Source of the DNA: JAEZPW01 sp035629075
Lineage (GTDB): Bacteria > Acidobacteriota > Terriglobia > Terriglobales > Acidobacteriaceae
Assembly (NCBI GenBank): GCA_035629075.1
Contig: DASPIK010000002.1
Location: 1 to 64,000, forward strand
Direction: 5' to 3'
Length of the DNA stretch: 64,000 bases
Below are positions 1-8,973 of this stretch, piece after piece. Under the pieces are notes generated by a model. It worked only from the letters and a program-made list of their open reading frames with translations. It was not told the origin of the DNA and searched no databases. Made by a program: the position numbers and the translations under genes. The stretch's first letter is position 1. Each line of letters starts with the position of its first letter.

Positions 1-1274
1 CGCTGCAAGGAACCGTTCAAACCAGCGGTGCAAAGAACGCCGCGTTGCCCGCCATGGCTGCTGCCCTTCTGACGGAAGAACCGGTCGTGCTGGAGAACAT
101 TCCCCAGGTACGCGACATCGAGACTGAGCGCAAGCTGCTCGCCGCCATGGGCGCGGAGGTTGAACTCGGGTATGGCCGCGCGCACCATCGGACGACTCTA
201 TGCTGCCGCAATTTGGCTGCGCCCGAAGCCTCTTACGAGCTCGTTAAGACCATGCGTGCCTCAACGCTCGTGCTTGGACCGCTGGTAGCGCGCACAGGCC
301 GCGCTCGCGTTTCAATGCCCGGAGGCTGCGCCATCGGCGCCCGTCCCATCGACCTGCACATCAAGGGGCTCGAAAAGCTGGGGGCGACCATCACCCAGGA
401 ACACGGTTATGTCGAAGCCCGTTGCCAGCGCTTGAAGGGTGCCGAGATCGTCTTCGACAAGATCACCGTGACCGGAACTGAAGACATCATGATGGCCGCC
501 ACACTGGCCGAGGGCGAAACGATCCTCGAGAACTGCGCTCGCGAACCTGAAGTCGTGGACTTGGCCGAACTACTCATCAAAATGGGCGCTCGCATCGAAG
601 GCGCGGGCACACACCAGATCCGCATACACGGCGTCGAAAAGCTCCACGGAGCACGCCACCGTATCATCCCTGATCGCATCGAGGCCGGTACGTTTATCGT
701 TGCTGCGGCGCTTACCCAAGGCGAAATCAAGGTGGCTAATTGCAACCCGCGCCACCTCACCGCGCTCATTCAGAAGCTACGCGAAACCGGCGTGGACCTT
801 CGCGTCGAAGATGATGCTGTCGTCGTTACTGGGGGCAAGCCGCTTCAGGGTGCCGATATCACCACCGAGGAATATCCGGGCTTCCCCACCGACATGCAAG
901 CGCAGTACATGGCGCTCGCCACACAGGTTGACGGCGTCTCGGTCGTTACGGAGAACATATTCGAGAACCGCTTCATGCACGTGCAGGAACTCGTGCGCAT
1001 GGGCGCCAACATCAAAATTGACGGACGCCGCGCGGTGGTCCGCGGTAAGGCCCCGCTGAGCGCCGCCGCGGTCCAGGCATCCGATTTGCGCGCGTCCGCG
1101 TCGCTCGTAATCGCAGCCCTCATCGCCGATGGCGAAACCATCATCGACCGCGTGTACCACATCGACCGCGGCTACGAACGTATCGAAGAAAAGCTTCGCG
1201 GCCTCGGAGCCAAAATCCGCCGCATCGGCGAAATGTTCCCGAAGAAGGCGACTGTGCCCGCGAGCGCGTTGTAG
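1..1274 (+). CDS. murA: UDP-N-acetylglucosamine 1-carboxyvinyltransferase (MurA), 5' end missing
   Basis: MurA catalyses the first committed step of peptidoglycan synthesis in the cytoplasm, transferring enolpyruvate from PEP to UDP-GlcNAc. The frame is open from base 3 and begins LQGTVQTSGAKNAALPAMAA, the conserved MurA N-terminus, so only about ten to fifteen residues lie outside the window; the TTG at 45 is internal and not the start. The active-site loop reads PGGCAIGARPIDLHI, with the cysteine that is fosfomycin's target in the family. Two EPSP-synthase-like domains are complete to the C-terminus (KLRGLGAKIRRI), and the stop is TAG at 1272. About 424 residues are visible, the usual family length. 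No terminator is evident directly after it. Confidence 0.96.
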   Translation, partial: LQGTVQTSGAKNAALPAMAAALLTEEPVVLENIPQVRDIETERKLLAAMGAEVELGYGRAHHRTTLCCRNLAAPEASYELVKTMRASTLVLGPLVARTGRARVSMPGGCAIGARPIDLHIKGLEKLGATITQEHGYVEARCQRLKGAEIVFDKITVTGTEDIMMAATLAEGETILENCAREPEVVDLAELLIKMGARIEGAGTHQIRIHGVEKLHGARHRIIPDRIEAGTFIVAAALTQGEIKVANCNPRHLTALIQKLRETGVDLRVEDDAVVVTGGKPLQGADITTEEYPGFPTDMQAQYMALATQVDGVSVVTENIFENRFMHVQELVRMGANIKIDGRRAVVRGKAPLSAAAVQASDLRASASLVIAALIADGETIIDRVYHIDRGYERIEEKLRGLGAKIRRIGEMFPKKATVPASAL

Positions 1275-1676
1275 CGCAACGGGCGGGGCCGACGTTCCTC
1301 AACACGGCGTCATCCTGAGCGCAGCGAGGGTCTGCATTTCGCCTGCGCCAAGTTGCGCTTCCAGTAACGGGGTACCCCCACCCGGCGAAATCAGTGAAAT
1401 CTGTCCTTCTAAAGGACTTACATCTGTAGATCAGATCAGTGGTTGATCAGATCACTGCACACTTCTCGGTGGAACCTATTTTTACTGCTACGTCACTACC
1501 GGGAGTCTTCAGAATTAGGACAATGCCATTGCTTCCAGATGAATGTAACAGTGGATTTCAGGGAGTGAACAACGAGGGCGGATTATTTCTAGATTCGGAA
1601 CAAGGGTCGGGTGGCTCACATCTCCCTTTCCCCAAGCAAACTCGATGATGCGTTGCATGTCACTGGAATTCCGTGA
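1275..1676. other. Intergenic stretch with a tandem 13-mer
   Basis: This 400-base gap between murA and the broken propeller gene has no convincing ORF. It holds the dispersed repeat at 1309-1333 and two adjacent copies of a 13-mer, GATCAGATCAGTG at 1429-1441 and GATCAGATCACTG at 1445-1457 (12 of 13 identical). Their significance is unknown. Confidence 0.5.
1309..1333 (+). repeat. Dispersed repeat copy 1
   Basis: The segment begins GTCATCCTGAGCGCAGC and continues GAGGGTCT. A second near-identical copy lies at 23307-23332 on the same strand, also just downstream of a plus-strand gene. The shared core is 17 identical bases. Similar intergenic sequences are, from memory, frequent in acidobacterial genomes, which I cannot verify here. 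Confidence 0.55.
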
Positions 1677-2804
1677 TCATGGCTCGCTGCTTTTCCTCGG
1701 CAACAGAACAACATCGTTGGGACTGTTCCCTGTTGGCAAACCAGATTCAGAACCGGGGCCGGAAATCGATGCCAATGCGCCATTTTGCGGAATCGATACT
1801 GTACAACGCGAGGTGTCCGGGGTTGATGCGGGAGACAACCAAGAACTTGGAACTGGGAGAAACGGCAACGGAAGAGGGTGTTTGCCCATCGTGAAAAGGT
1901 GAGCCCGCAACTGGGGTCACAGCCCCCGTAACAGGGTTCAACACGTAAGCAAGAATTCCATTGTCGAAGAACGGGTCGGCAACATACACAAACCTCCCGT
2001 TCGGAGCGAAAACCGGCCCTTGCGTCATGTACCCGCTTTGTAGGCGCGAACTCGGCGATTCTTCCAGGCTCCCCGATGCCTGGATATTGTACACAAGCAG
2101 TTTTTCTGACGTGTCGGTTGTTGCAAACAAATACTTGTCAGTAGGATCGACCGCAAGCCCCTTCAACGTGAATCCCGTGTGCACGGCTCCTGTCGATAGC
2201 GGGGTCAGTGCGGCCGTGAGAGTATCGACAGAGGATATACTGATTGCATCCGTATCGTTCCACGTAGTATAGAGAAACTGGCCGGAGTGGGTCAGCGCTA
2301 AGATCGCCCCTTGTGATGTGACTGGGAAAGGCGAATCTGCAAGAGATTCAAGGTCGCCGGTCTGTGTATCGACCCTGAATGCCTCGACCGCACTCGGGGA
2401 TGTTCCCACATAGAGAAATTTCCCGGAAGGAGCTATCGCGAGGTCCCATGGTTTTGCGGAAGGGTTAGTCAGAGGAATAGCTGACCCCGCTGATTGAATT
2501 CCTCCTTTTCCGTCCAGATGAAACCTTGAAATCGTCCCATCGGCAGCATTTGACACGAACAAGAACCGACCATCTGGCGTAACAACAGAACTACCAGGTA
2601 GCGTGCCGGTCCCTACTGATTTCCCGCCGACAAGGTGCCCGTCCGCTCGTCGAGCCGAAAAGACATGACCGAATTGCTGTTGGTATTGACTACGTAACCT
2701 ACGACTGTCCGTTGCGGTTGCGCTGGAAGCGGGGGCGAGCTGGAGTGACCTCCGCATCCGGAGTAGAAAAGCACGAACAGGAATCCCCAAAGCGATTGTT
2801 TCAC
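1677..2804 (-). pseudogene. Lactonase-type seven-bladed beta-propeller lipoprotein with two frameshifts
   Basis: The intact form would be a secreted lipoprotein of about 370 residues of the lactonase/beta-propeller family (PF10282-like), with repeated blades such as SVVTPDGRFLFVSNAADGTIS and VAVSPSSKFLVVSR. The N-terminus (GTG at 2804 after AGGAGG; signal peptide with lipobox YSGC) is in one frame and runs to a TAG at 2613. The blades continue in the -1 frame from about 2620, and the last blade (NGALASISG ... NSPNDVVL, ending at 1677) returns to the first frame after a +1 shift near 1788. Homology therefore crosses frames twice. The first junction lies in the heptamer G GGA AAT at 2619-2625. 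The cause may be gene decay, sequencing error or, less likely, recoding. Catalytic function is unknown for most members. Confidence 0.75.
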
Positions 2805-2963
2805 AATCACCCTCCTGATCTGCCCAGCAATTATGCTGATCTCAAATGTGCAAGTAAATAGCTGGTTTTTTGAGAAATCTCCGGCTCATTTCTAAAGCTA
2901 TCGAAGAAAACCGCGAAGCACAGGCACCAGGTCGTAAGAAACTCGTTAGAACTTTCGTGCCAC

Positions 2964-2991
2964 GAAAAAAGCCGCGACTCTCGCCGCGGCT
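2964..2991 (-). terminator. Intrinsic terminator after pnp
   Basis: On the minus strand, AGCCGCG pairs with CGCGGCT across a short loop and is followed by six T. It lies about 50 bases beyond the pnp stop codon and closes the rpsO-pnp transcript. Confidence 0.85.
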
Positions 2992-3037
2992 CTCTCTTTC
3001 TGATCTGTGCAAACCCGCGTAAATCCGCGGTTAACTC

Positions 3038-5383
3038 CTACCGCCGTCCACGACCACCGCCGCCACCGCCATGACGTCGACGTCCGCCGCGGCCACCGGG
3101 GCCACCGGGACGCCCGCCGCCGGGACGCGGTCCGCGGTCACGAGCAGGCTCAGCGCTGCCGCCGTCGCCCTCGACGCGGTTGAAGTTCGGCTCTTCATCG
3201 CTGAACTCCTCGCCGCCTTCGATTGTCACGACCGGGGTTTCGCCCAGCTCGATGGTGCCTGCGCCTTCTGCCTGCGCCATCTTCGCGCGCTGCTCTTTCA
3301 GGATGGCCTTGCGCGACAGTCGGATGCGGTTGCCTTCGATTGAGAGCACTTTGACCAGAACTTGATCGCCTTCTTTTAGCTCGTCGCGAATATCCTTGAT
3401 GCGGTGCTCGGCGACTTCGCTGATGTGCAGCAAGCCATCCGTGCCCGGCAGGATCTCGACGAACGCGCCGAAATCGGCCAGTCGCGAAACTTTGCCCAGG
3501 TATGTCTTGCCAACTTCAGCCGTCGCGGTGATCTCGCCGATCATCTGCATGGCCTTCGCAGCCGCTGCCTGGTCAGCCGACGATACGTTCACGCGACCCG
3601 AGTCTTCCACATCAATCTTCACGCCAGTGGCTTCGACGATGCCGCGAATAACCTTGCCGCCCGGCCCAATCAGATCGCGAATCTTGTCGGTCGGGATCTG
3701 CATGGTGTAGAACCGCGGCGCATATTCGCTGATGGTGGTGCGCGGCTCAGGCAGGATTTCGTTCATCTTGTCCAGGATGTGCATGCGCCCGCGCTTTGCC
3801 TGCTCCAGCGCCTCGCGCATGGTCTGGGCCGTGATGCCGCTGACCTTGATGTCCATCTGAAGCGCGGTGATTCCCCGGCGGGTACCGGCCACCTTGAAGT
3901 CCATGTCGCCGTAGTGGTCTTCGGCGCCCGCGATGTCCGACAGGATGGCGTAATCATCGCCTTCCTTCACCAGACCCATAGCAATGCCCGCCACCGACGC
4001 CTTCAGCGGAACGCCGGCGTCCATCAGCGACAAGGTTGCGCCGCAAACCGAAGCCATCGAGGAGGATCCGTTCGACTCCAGAATGTCGGAGACGACTCGC
4101 ATTGCATAAGGCCAATCTTCTTCCGACGGGAGCACGGCCGAAACCGCGCGCTCGGCCAGTGCACCGTGGCCGATCTCACGACGGCCTGCGCCGCGGAGGA
4201 ACGCCACTTCACCAACTGAGAACGGCGGGAAGTTGTAGTGCAGCATGAAGCGCTTCTTCGCTTCGCCCTCAAACATCTCCAGGCGCTGCATGTCTTCCGA
4301 GGTGCCGAGCGTGGTCGTTACGAGTGCCTGAGTTTCACCACGCGTGAAGATCGCCGAACCGTGGGTGCGCGGCAGAACGCCTACTTCAATCCAGATCGGG
4401 CGAACTTCGTCGAACGCACGACCGTCCGGACGACGCTTCTGATTGATCACCTGCTCGCGGAAGATGCGCTCGCGAAGCAGTTCGAAGTACTTGGACAGCT
4501 TCGCTCGCCCTTCGTCATCGTCTTCGGCAATGGCCTCTTTCAGCTCGGTCTTGATCTGCTTGACCAGCGTGGCGCTTTCCTGCTTCGGATGCTTTTGGGT
4601 ATCGAGCGCGTCGGCGAGGCGTTCGCCAACTTTGCTTCGGAGCTCGTTCAGGTACGCTTCGTCGGTCTCGACTGCCGCCACTTCGCGACGTGCCTTGCCA
4701 TGCTCTTTCGCGAGCTGCGAAATAGCCGCGCAGATCTTCTTGATTTCGTTGTGAGCGAATTCAATGGCCTCAACGACCGTCTCTTCGTCTACTTCGCTCG
4801 ACCCGGCCTCGATCATCACGATGCCTTTTTCGGTGCCCGCAACCATCAGGCGAAGCGGGCCGTGACGTCCTTCTTCATAGGTCGGGTTCACAATGAACTT
4901 GCCGTCCACCATGCCGATTCGCACTGCGCCAATCGGACCATCGAACGGGATGTCGGAGAGAGCCAGAGCGCACGACGCAGCGTTCATCGCTGCAACATCC
5001 GGATCGTTCTGGGTGTCGGCCGACAGCACCATTGCGATCACCTGAGTTTCGCTCCGGAACCCTTCGGCGAACAGCGGCCGGATCGGCCGGTCGATCAAGC
5101 GACTCACGAGTACTTCGCGCTCGCTGGGACGGCCTTCACGCTTGATGAATCCGCCGGGGATTTTGCCTCCGGCATACGTATATTCGCGGTAATCAACGGT
5201 GAGGGGGAAAAAATCAATACCTTCCCGGGCTTCCTGGTTCGCAACAGCGGTCGCCAGGACCACGTTTTCGCCAAATCGAACGACAGCAGAGCCATGCGCC
5301 TGCTTCGCTATTTTGCCTGTCTCGAATGACAGGACCTTTCCGCCTTCCAGCTCAACACTGATTTGGTGGACTTCAGGCTTCAT
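3038..5383 (-). CDS. pnp: Polyribonucleotide nucleotidyltransferase (PNPase)
   Basis: PNPase is a trimeric 3'-5' phosphorolytic exoribonuclease of mRNA decay. The 781 residues contain the first RNase PH domain (about 1-145), an all-alpha linker region, the second RNase PH domain (about 315-470), a KH domain near 555-615 with the GxxG loop IGPGGK, and an S1 domain near 620-695 (YLGKVSRLADFGAFVEILPG). A family-atypical tail follows: acidic stretches and then about 35 residues of Arg and Gly repeats ending GRGRR, which probably adds RNA binding or assembly properties. The ATG at 5383 gives the expected N-terminus MKPEVHQISVELEGG. It follows rpsO as in many bacteria. Confidence 0.97.
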   Translation of the reverse strand: MKPEVHQISVELEGGKVLSFETGKIAKQAHGSAVVRFGENVVLATAVANQEAREGIDFFPLTVDYREYTYAGGKIPGGFIKREGRPSEREVLVSRLIDRPIRPLFAEGFRSETQVIAMVLSADTQNDPDVAAMNAASCALALSDIPFDGPIGAVRIGMVDGKFIVNPTYEEGRHGPLRLMVAGTEKGIVMIEAGSSEVDEETVVEAIEFAHNEIKKICAAISQLAKEHGKARREVAAVETDEAYLNELRSKVGERLADALDTQKHPKQESATLVKQIKTELKEAIAEDDDEGRAKLSKYFELLRERIFREQVINQKRRPDGRAFDEVRPIWIEVGVLPRTHGSAIFTRGETQALVTTTLGTSEDMQRLEMFEGEAKKRFMLHYNFPPFSVGEVAFLRGAGRREIGHGALAERAVSAVLPSEEDWPYAMRVVSDILESNGSSSMASVCGATLSLMDAGVPLKASVAGIAMGLVKEGDDYAILSDIAGAEDHYGDMDFKVAGTRRGITALQMDIKVSGITAQTMREALEQAKRGRMHILDKMNEILPEPRTTISEYAPRFYTMQIPTDKIRDLIGPGGKVIRGIVEATGVKIDVEDSGRVNVSSADQAAAAKAMQMIGEITATAEVGKTYLGKVSRLADFGAFVEILPGTDGLLHISEVAEHRIKDIRDELKEGDQVLVKVLSIEGNRIRLSRKAILKEQRAKMAQAEGAGTIELGETPVVTIEGGEEFSDEEPNFNRVEGDGGSAEPARDRGPRPGGGRPGGPGGRGGRRRHGGGGGGRGRR

Positions 5384-5597
5384 TATTCATCCTTTTATTT
5401 GAGGAGGGCACCCCGTCCATGCGTGGAGTACGCATGTGCCGCCAGCCGCTGCCGGCTTGCCGGGTGGGAGATCCATTGAGCGCATATAGATGGGCATGCC
5501 CGGCACACGACTTCGCATGCCGGGGCACCAATGTCCGCACAGCCTGTTGAGACGCACCCGTATCGCTCGTGGTGGCGTCTTCGTTGCCAAACGACGC
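5384..5597 (-). promoter_or_regulatory. rpsO-pnp intercistronic leader with hairpins
   Basis: This 214-base spacer contains inverted repeats: TGCCCGGCA at 5497-5505 against TGCCGGGGCA at 5518-5527, and CATGCGT at 5418-5424 against ACGCATG at 5430-5436, plus a GC-rich stem between. None is followed by a T tract, so they are not intrinsic terminators. In E. coli the pnp leader forms RNase III-cleaved hairpins used for autoregulation, and a similar processing role is plausible here by analogy only. Confidence 0.45.
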
Positions 5598-5864
5598 CTA
5601 CTTGCGGATGCCGAGTTTCCCGATAACGGCTTTGTAACGCTCGGAATCGTATTTTTTGAGGTAATCCAGCAAGCGACGCCGCTTGCTGACCAGCATGAGA
5701 AGTCCACGCCGGGAAGCGTGGTCTTTCTTGTGCGTCTTGAAATGCTCCGTCAACTCACCAATGCGTTCGCTCAAAAGCGCGATCTGAACTTCCGGACTCC
5801 CGGTGTCGGTCTGGTGGGTACGGTACTCGTCGATTAGGGTCTGCTTACGCTCTCTGGCTAACAC
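5598..5864 (-). CDS. rpsO: 30S ribosomal protein S15
   Basis: S15 binds the central domain of 16S rRNA early in assembly of the small subunit. The 88-residue product has the family length and motifs: IDEYRTHQTDTGSPEVQIALLSERI near the start, then HASRRGLLMLVSKRRRLLDYLKK, which covers the rRNA-binding helices. The start is GTG at 5864, giving MLARERKQ as in homologues. It is the first gene of the rpsO-pnp pair. Confidence 0.97.
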   Translation of the reverse strand: MLARERKQTLIDEYRTHQTDTGSPEVQIALLSERIGELTEHFKTHKKDHASRRGLLMLVSKRRRLLDYLKKYDSERYKAVIGKLGIRK

Positions 5865-5985
5865 TGAACCGGATGCACTCCTGCTTCTGTTCTAAATTCT
5901 CCAGTAACTGCTTGAGGGTAACATGTCCGTCAAACTGCTGTAAAGGTGAGTAGTTGCAATCGAGTCGCCAACCGTAGCAGGACAG

Positions 5986-7476
5986 TTAAGGCCCCAGCGT
6001 CCGCTCCCTCTCCGCCTGAGTCATCTGGCTCCACAGCATCTCACGGTTCCGCTCCACCCACATGCTCTTGCTACCTGCCTCTCTGGCAAGCGTAAACCAG
6101 TTGTAGGCTTCGGCGCGATCCATCGGCACGCAGTTCCCAGTTGCGTAAAGACCTCCGAGTTTGCTGCGTGCGGTCGCGCTGCCCCGATTAGCCGCTATGC
6201 GCAGGTAGACCAGAGCCTGATCGCAGTTCTTTCGTACACCTCTTCCGTACAAATACCTTTCCGCCCTCGCCACCATGTCGGCATCGGGATCTCTCTCGAG
6301 CGGGGCCGCAGACCTGCTTGCGGGCCGGCTGCTGCTGGGCGACGCGGGCTCCGCAGACTCAGACGCGTCGCCTTCATCGCCGACTGAGGCATCTGCGCGC
6401 TGCTCGGACGTCCCCGGCTCCGAAGCCGAATCAGCGGTCGCCTGATCTGTATCTGGCTCAGACGCCCTGCCCTGCGCGGTCACACTGCCGGACCGGTTGC
6501 CCCCATTCGAAAACGAGTCAGGATCAGCGCTGTTTGGTGATGCAGGGGATTTTCCGGGAGCCTCTTCAGCCGTTAGCGTATCGGAGCCGGTCCCATTTGC
6601 TTCATCGCTCTGGGCTGCTGGAGCAGTGCTGGTATCGCCAGTGGTAGCTTTTTCCGTCTCGTTGCTGCTGGGAATTGCAGCCGTGGCACCCGGACCGTCA
6701 CGCGCACTCTTAGGCTGCTCCGTCCCTTGCTCCGCCTTGGCAGTAGGTTCCCCGGTCGGACTCCCTGCGTCCGCCTGCTGCCCCCTGTGTCGCCCAATGA
6801 TGGTGGTGTCCCAGTTCCAGTTCTGTTTCCACTGGTAGAAAAGGAAAGCGGCGCAAGCCAGCACAATCAGCGCTGCGATCAAATACCGGGCGCGCCCTGA
6901 TCGTGGTTCGTCCTCATACAGGTACGCAAGGTTTGCACTGGCATCGCGCTCCGGTTCGCCAAGCCCTAAGAACGATGGCCCGCTGATCGGATCCCGATAC
7001 ACCGCCGCGGGTTCACCAGCATCTGAGGAGCTACGCTCTTCACTGATCTGAGTGCTTGTAATCGTGGAAGGGGTCTCAAGTAGCGGAATTGCGTCTTCGC
7101 GATGGCGCGCGGAGCCCCGGTCGGCACCGACATCTCCGAAAGCCTCGGCGGCATCTCCGTAGGATGCGCGGTCCCGGTGGGATACCTGCTCAGGTTTCCT
7201 GTCGGTGGCACGCCGTCGAAGATCACCGAGTGACGATGAACCGCCCAACCCTCTGTCCTCGGCACGTCTTTGATACTCTCTCAACTGGCTCTGCTGCCGC
7301 TCTACTTCTTCGCGGAAGGCGGACGAGACCGGTCCACCTGGGAAAACCACGGTGTCGACAGGTTCGGCGTACGCGCGCTCCGGGGCGTCAAGAGCCGAGC
7401 CGCACTGACCGCAAAACCGGTTTGTCTCCGGATTATCGCTGCCGCAACCACTACAACGCACGTCTACTCCTGCCAT
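5986..7476 (-). CDS. Zinc-ribbon, single-pass membrane protein with Sel1-like repeats
   Basis: The specific role is not recognised. The protein opens with a double CxxC zinc ribbon (CSGCGSDNPETNRFCGQCG). A charged region follows, then one transmembrane segment near residue 200 (YLIAALIVLACAAFLFYQW). After it comes a long low-complexity stretch rich in Ser, Ala, Glu, Thr and Gly, and at the C-terminus Sel1/TPR-like repeats (ADMVARAERYLYGRGVRKNCDQALVYLRIAANRG; AEAYNWFTLAREAGS). The layout suggests a cytoplasmic ribbon and an exported repeat domain for protein contacts. I chose the ATG at 7476; a GTG at 7494 in the same frame would add six residues. No strong ribosome-binding site decides between them. 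Confidence 0.8.
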   Translation of the reverse strand: MAGVDVRCSGCGSDNPETNRFCGQCGSALDAPERAYAEPVDTVVFPGGPVSSAFREEVERQQSQLREYQRRAEDRGLGGSSSLGDLRRRATDRKPEQVSHRDRASYGDAAEAFGDVGADRGSARHREDAIPLLETPSTITSTQISEERSSSDAGEPAAVYRDPISGPSFLGLGEPERDASANLAYLYEDEPRSGRARYLIAALIVLACAAFLFYQWKQNWNWDTTIIGRHRGQQADAGSPTGEPTAKAEQGTEQPKSARDGPGATAAIPSSNETEKATTGDTSTAPAAQSDEANGTGSDTLTAEEAPGKSPASPNSADPDSFSNGGNRSGSVTAQGRASEPDTDQATADSASEPGTSEQRADASVGDEGDASESAEPASPSSSRPASRSAAPLERDPDADMVARAERYLYGRGVRKNCDQALVYLRIAANRGSATARSKLGGLYATGNCVPMDRAEAYNWFTLAREAGSKSMWVERNREMLWSQMTQAERERTLGP

Positions 7477-7591
7477 GCTGGCTGCCGACCGCACACCTCA
7501 GCACCAGCGATCACCATGTTCCGCTGACCTTCTGGTTGGATGTGTACCTGCAGCGAAGGGTTACTGGATGTATTTCTTGCCTGTCGCACAA

Positions 7592-7620
7592 ACAAAAGCA
7601 GCCCGTTTCCGGGCCGCTTT
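7592..7620 (-). terminator. Intrinsic terminator of the met-lysC-hom operon
   Basis: On the minus strand AGCGGCCCG and CGGGCTGCT form a stem with one mismatch, followed by a T-rich tail. It begins about 25 bases after the hom stop codon and is the first clear terminator downstream of the leader attenuator at 13 kb. Confidence 0.8.
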
Positions 7621-7645
7621 GATTTATCACCCATGCACGATCGCA

Positions 7646-8962
7646 TCAGTCGAGAATCGGCAATGCCAGCGGTTTTTCGACCAAGTGCTGCAGTGTCGCA
7701 ATCTCCTTCAGAGCGGCATGCAATTGCGAATTCGCACACCGTTCTAACGTGATGACGAAGGGCAACTGTTTTCGCTCGAATCCTCTTTCCTGCAACACCG
7801 AATCGATGTTGATTCCGTGCCTCGCGAATACTGTGGCCAGCGCTGCCAATATCCCCGGCTGGTCGTCGATGACGAAACGAACGTAGAAGGCACTATGGTA
7901 ATCGGGCGCGACCTTCGCCTGCTGCACCTCGTCGTTGATGGTCAGACGCGATCCCCCGTTTGCTATCGCTACAAGGTCCGAAACCACAGCTACCGCGGTA
8001 GGATCTCCTCCTGCCCCGAAACCTGAGAAGACGTTGTCGCCGCCAAACTCACCTGTTGTGACTACAACGTTCCGGCTCCCTTGCAGAGTTCCTGCGGCTG
8101 ACGACAGCCGCACAAGAGCAGGCTGCACCCACGCGGCAACTGCTTGGCCATCCGACCTCGCTCGCGAGATTTGCCGAATCGTACATCCGATGCGCTTGGC
8201 GTAAACGAAGTCCACAGGCTGAACGCCACCAATGCCACGGGCCGGGATGTCCGACACATTCACTTCACGCCGCAGCGCCGTTCTCACCAGGATGACCAAC
8301 TTCGCACGCGCATCCAGACCCTCGACGTCGTCCGTCGGGTCCGACTCTGCGTAGCCGAGCGCCTGGGCACCAGCCAGGGCATCGGCGAACGATATCCCCT
8401 CGTTCTCAACCCGGCTCAGGATGTAATTGCAGGTGCCATTCAGAATTCCCTTGATCTCGACAATGCGATCCCCACCTAAGCCTGCCCCTAGTGCGGGGAG
8501 CACGGGCATTCCGCCGCAAACCGAGGCACCGTAGGCGATCGTGAGACCCGCCGTGCGCGCCCGTTCAAAAAGTTCCGGCCCGTAGGTTGCGATGAGTTGT
8601 TTGTTGGCTGTAACGACCGATTTGCCGGCGTGGAGTGCGCTTTGTACCAGTTCCTTCGCTGGGTGAAGCCCCCCGATGAGTTCAACTACGATGTCGATAT
8701 CCGGGGCCAGCGCAGCATTGAAATCGTCAGACCACACGACATCAGCCGGAGCCCAGTCCACGCGCTTACGTTCTACGTTGCGGTTGATGACGTGCGTGAG
8801 CCGCAACGAACTCCCGCTATCTCCGCACAGAATCTTGGCTACTGATCGCCCGACCGTACCAAATCCCACAATGGCAACATTCTTGACCGCACCAGCGACC
8901 TCAAAGGCGCTGCTCACTGCCGCTTCTGGCGAAACCAACACTGCACTTCCTGCTGCTTCCAT
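7646..8962 (-). CDS. hom: Homoserine dehydrogenase
   Basis: Reduces aspartate-4-semialdehyde to homoserine with NAD(P)H, the branch step toward methionine and threonine. An N-terminal Rossmann fold begins at about residue 27 (KNVAIVGFGTVGRSVAKIL). The catalytic domain includes the motif NGTCNYILSRVENEGISFADALAGAQALGYAESDPTDDVEG, and an ACT domain occupies roughly the last 80 residues (VRFVIDDQPGILAALATVFARHGINIDSV), where amino-acid feedback usually acts. The length of 438 residues is typical for the monofunctional enzyme. ATG 8962 is preceded by AGGAGAG. It lies 11 bases after lysC and is the last gene of the metY-metX-lysC-hom operon. Confidence 0.96.
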   Translation of the reverse strand: MEAAGSAVLVSPEAAVSSAFEVAGAVKNVAIVGFGTVGRSVAKILCGDSGSSLRLTHVINRNVERKRVDWAPADVVWSDDFNAALAPDIDIVVELIGGLHPAKELVQSALHAGKSVVTANKQLIATYGPELFERARTAGLTIAYGASVCGGMPVLPALGAGLGGDRIVEIKGILNGTCNYILSRVENEGISFADALAGAQALGYAESDPTDDVEGLDARAKLVILVRTALRREVNVSDIPARGIGGVQPVDFVYAKRIGCTIRQISRARSDGQAVAAWVQPALVRLSSAAGTLQGSRNVVVTTGEFGGDNVFSGFGAGGDPTAVAVVSDLVAIANGGSRLTINDEVQQAKVAPDYHSAFYVRFVIDDQPGILAALATVFARHGINIDSVLQERGFERKQLPFVITLERCANSQLHAALKEIATLQHLVEKPLALPILD

Positions 8963-8973
8963 GATCTCTCCTA

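Noticed and set aside
45..1274. MurA starting at TTG 45
   Set aside because: The frame is open to the window edge and the residues before it (QGTVQTSGAKNAAL) are conserved MurA sequence, so the gene is truncated by the window.
2619..2625. Confident programmed -1 frameshift at G GGA AAT
   Set aside because: The heptamer fits, but a second uncorrected shift lies in the same gene and no stimulatory structure was evident, so decay or error is simpler.
1747..2790. 347-codon propeller ORF taken as a complete gene
   Set aside because: Its first 55 codons are an out-of-frame reading of the lipoprotein signal region, and its last 15 codons miss the final blade, which continues in the other frame.
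4238..5329. 363-codon plus-strand ORF opposite pnp
   Set aside because: It is antisense to a strongly conserved gene, shows no family motifs and reflects codon bias of pnp.
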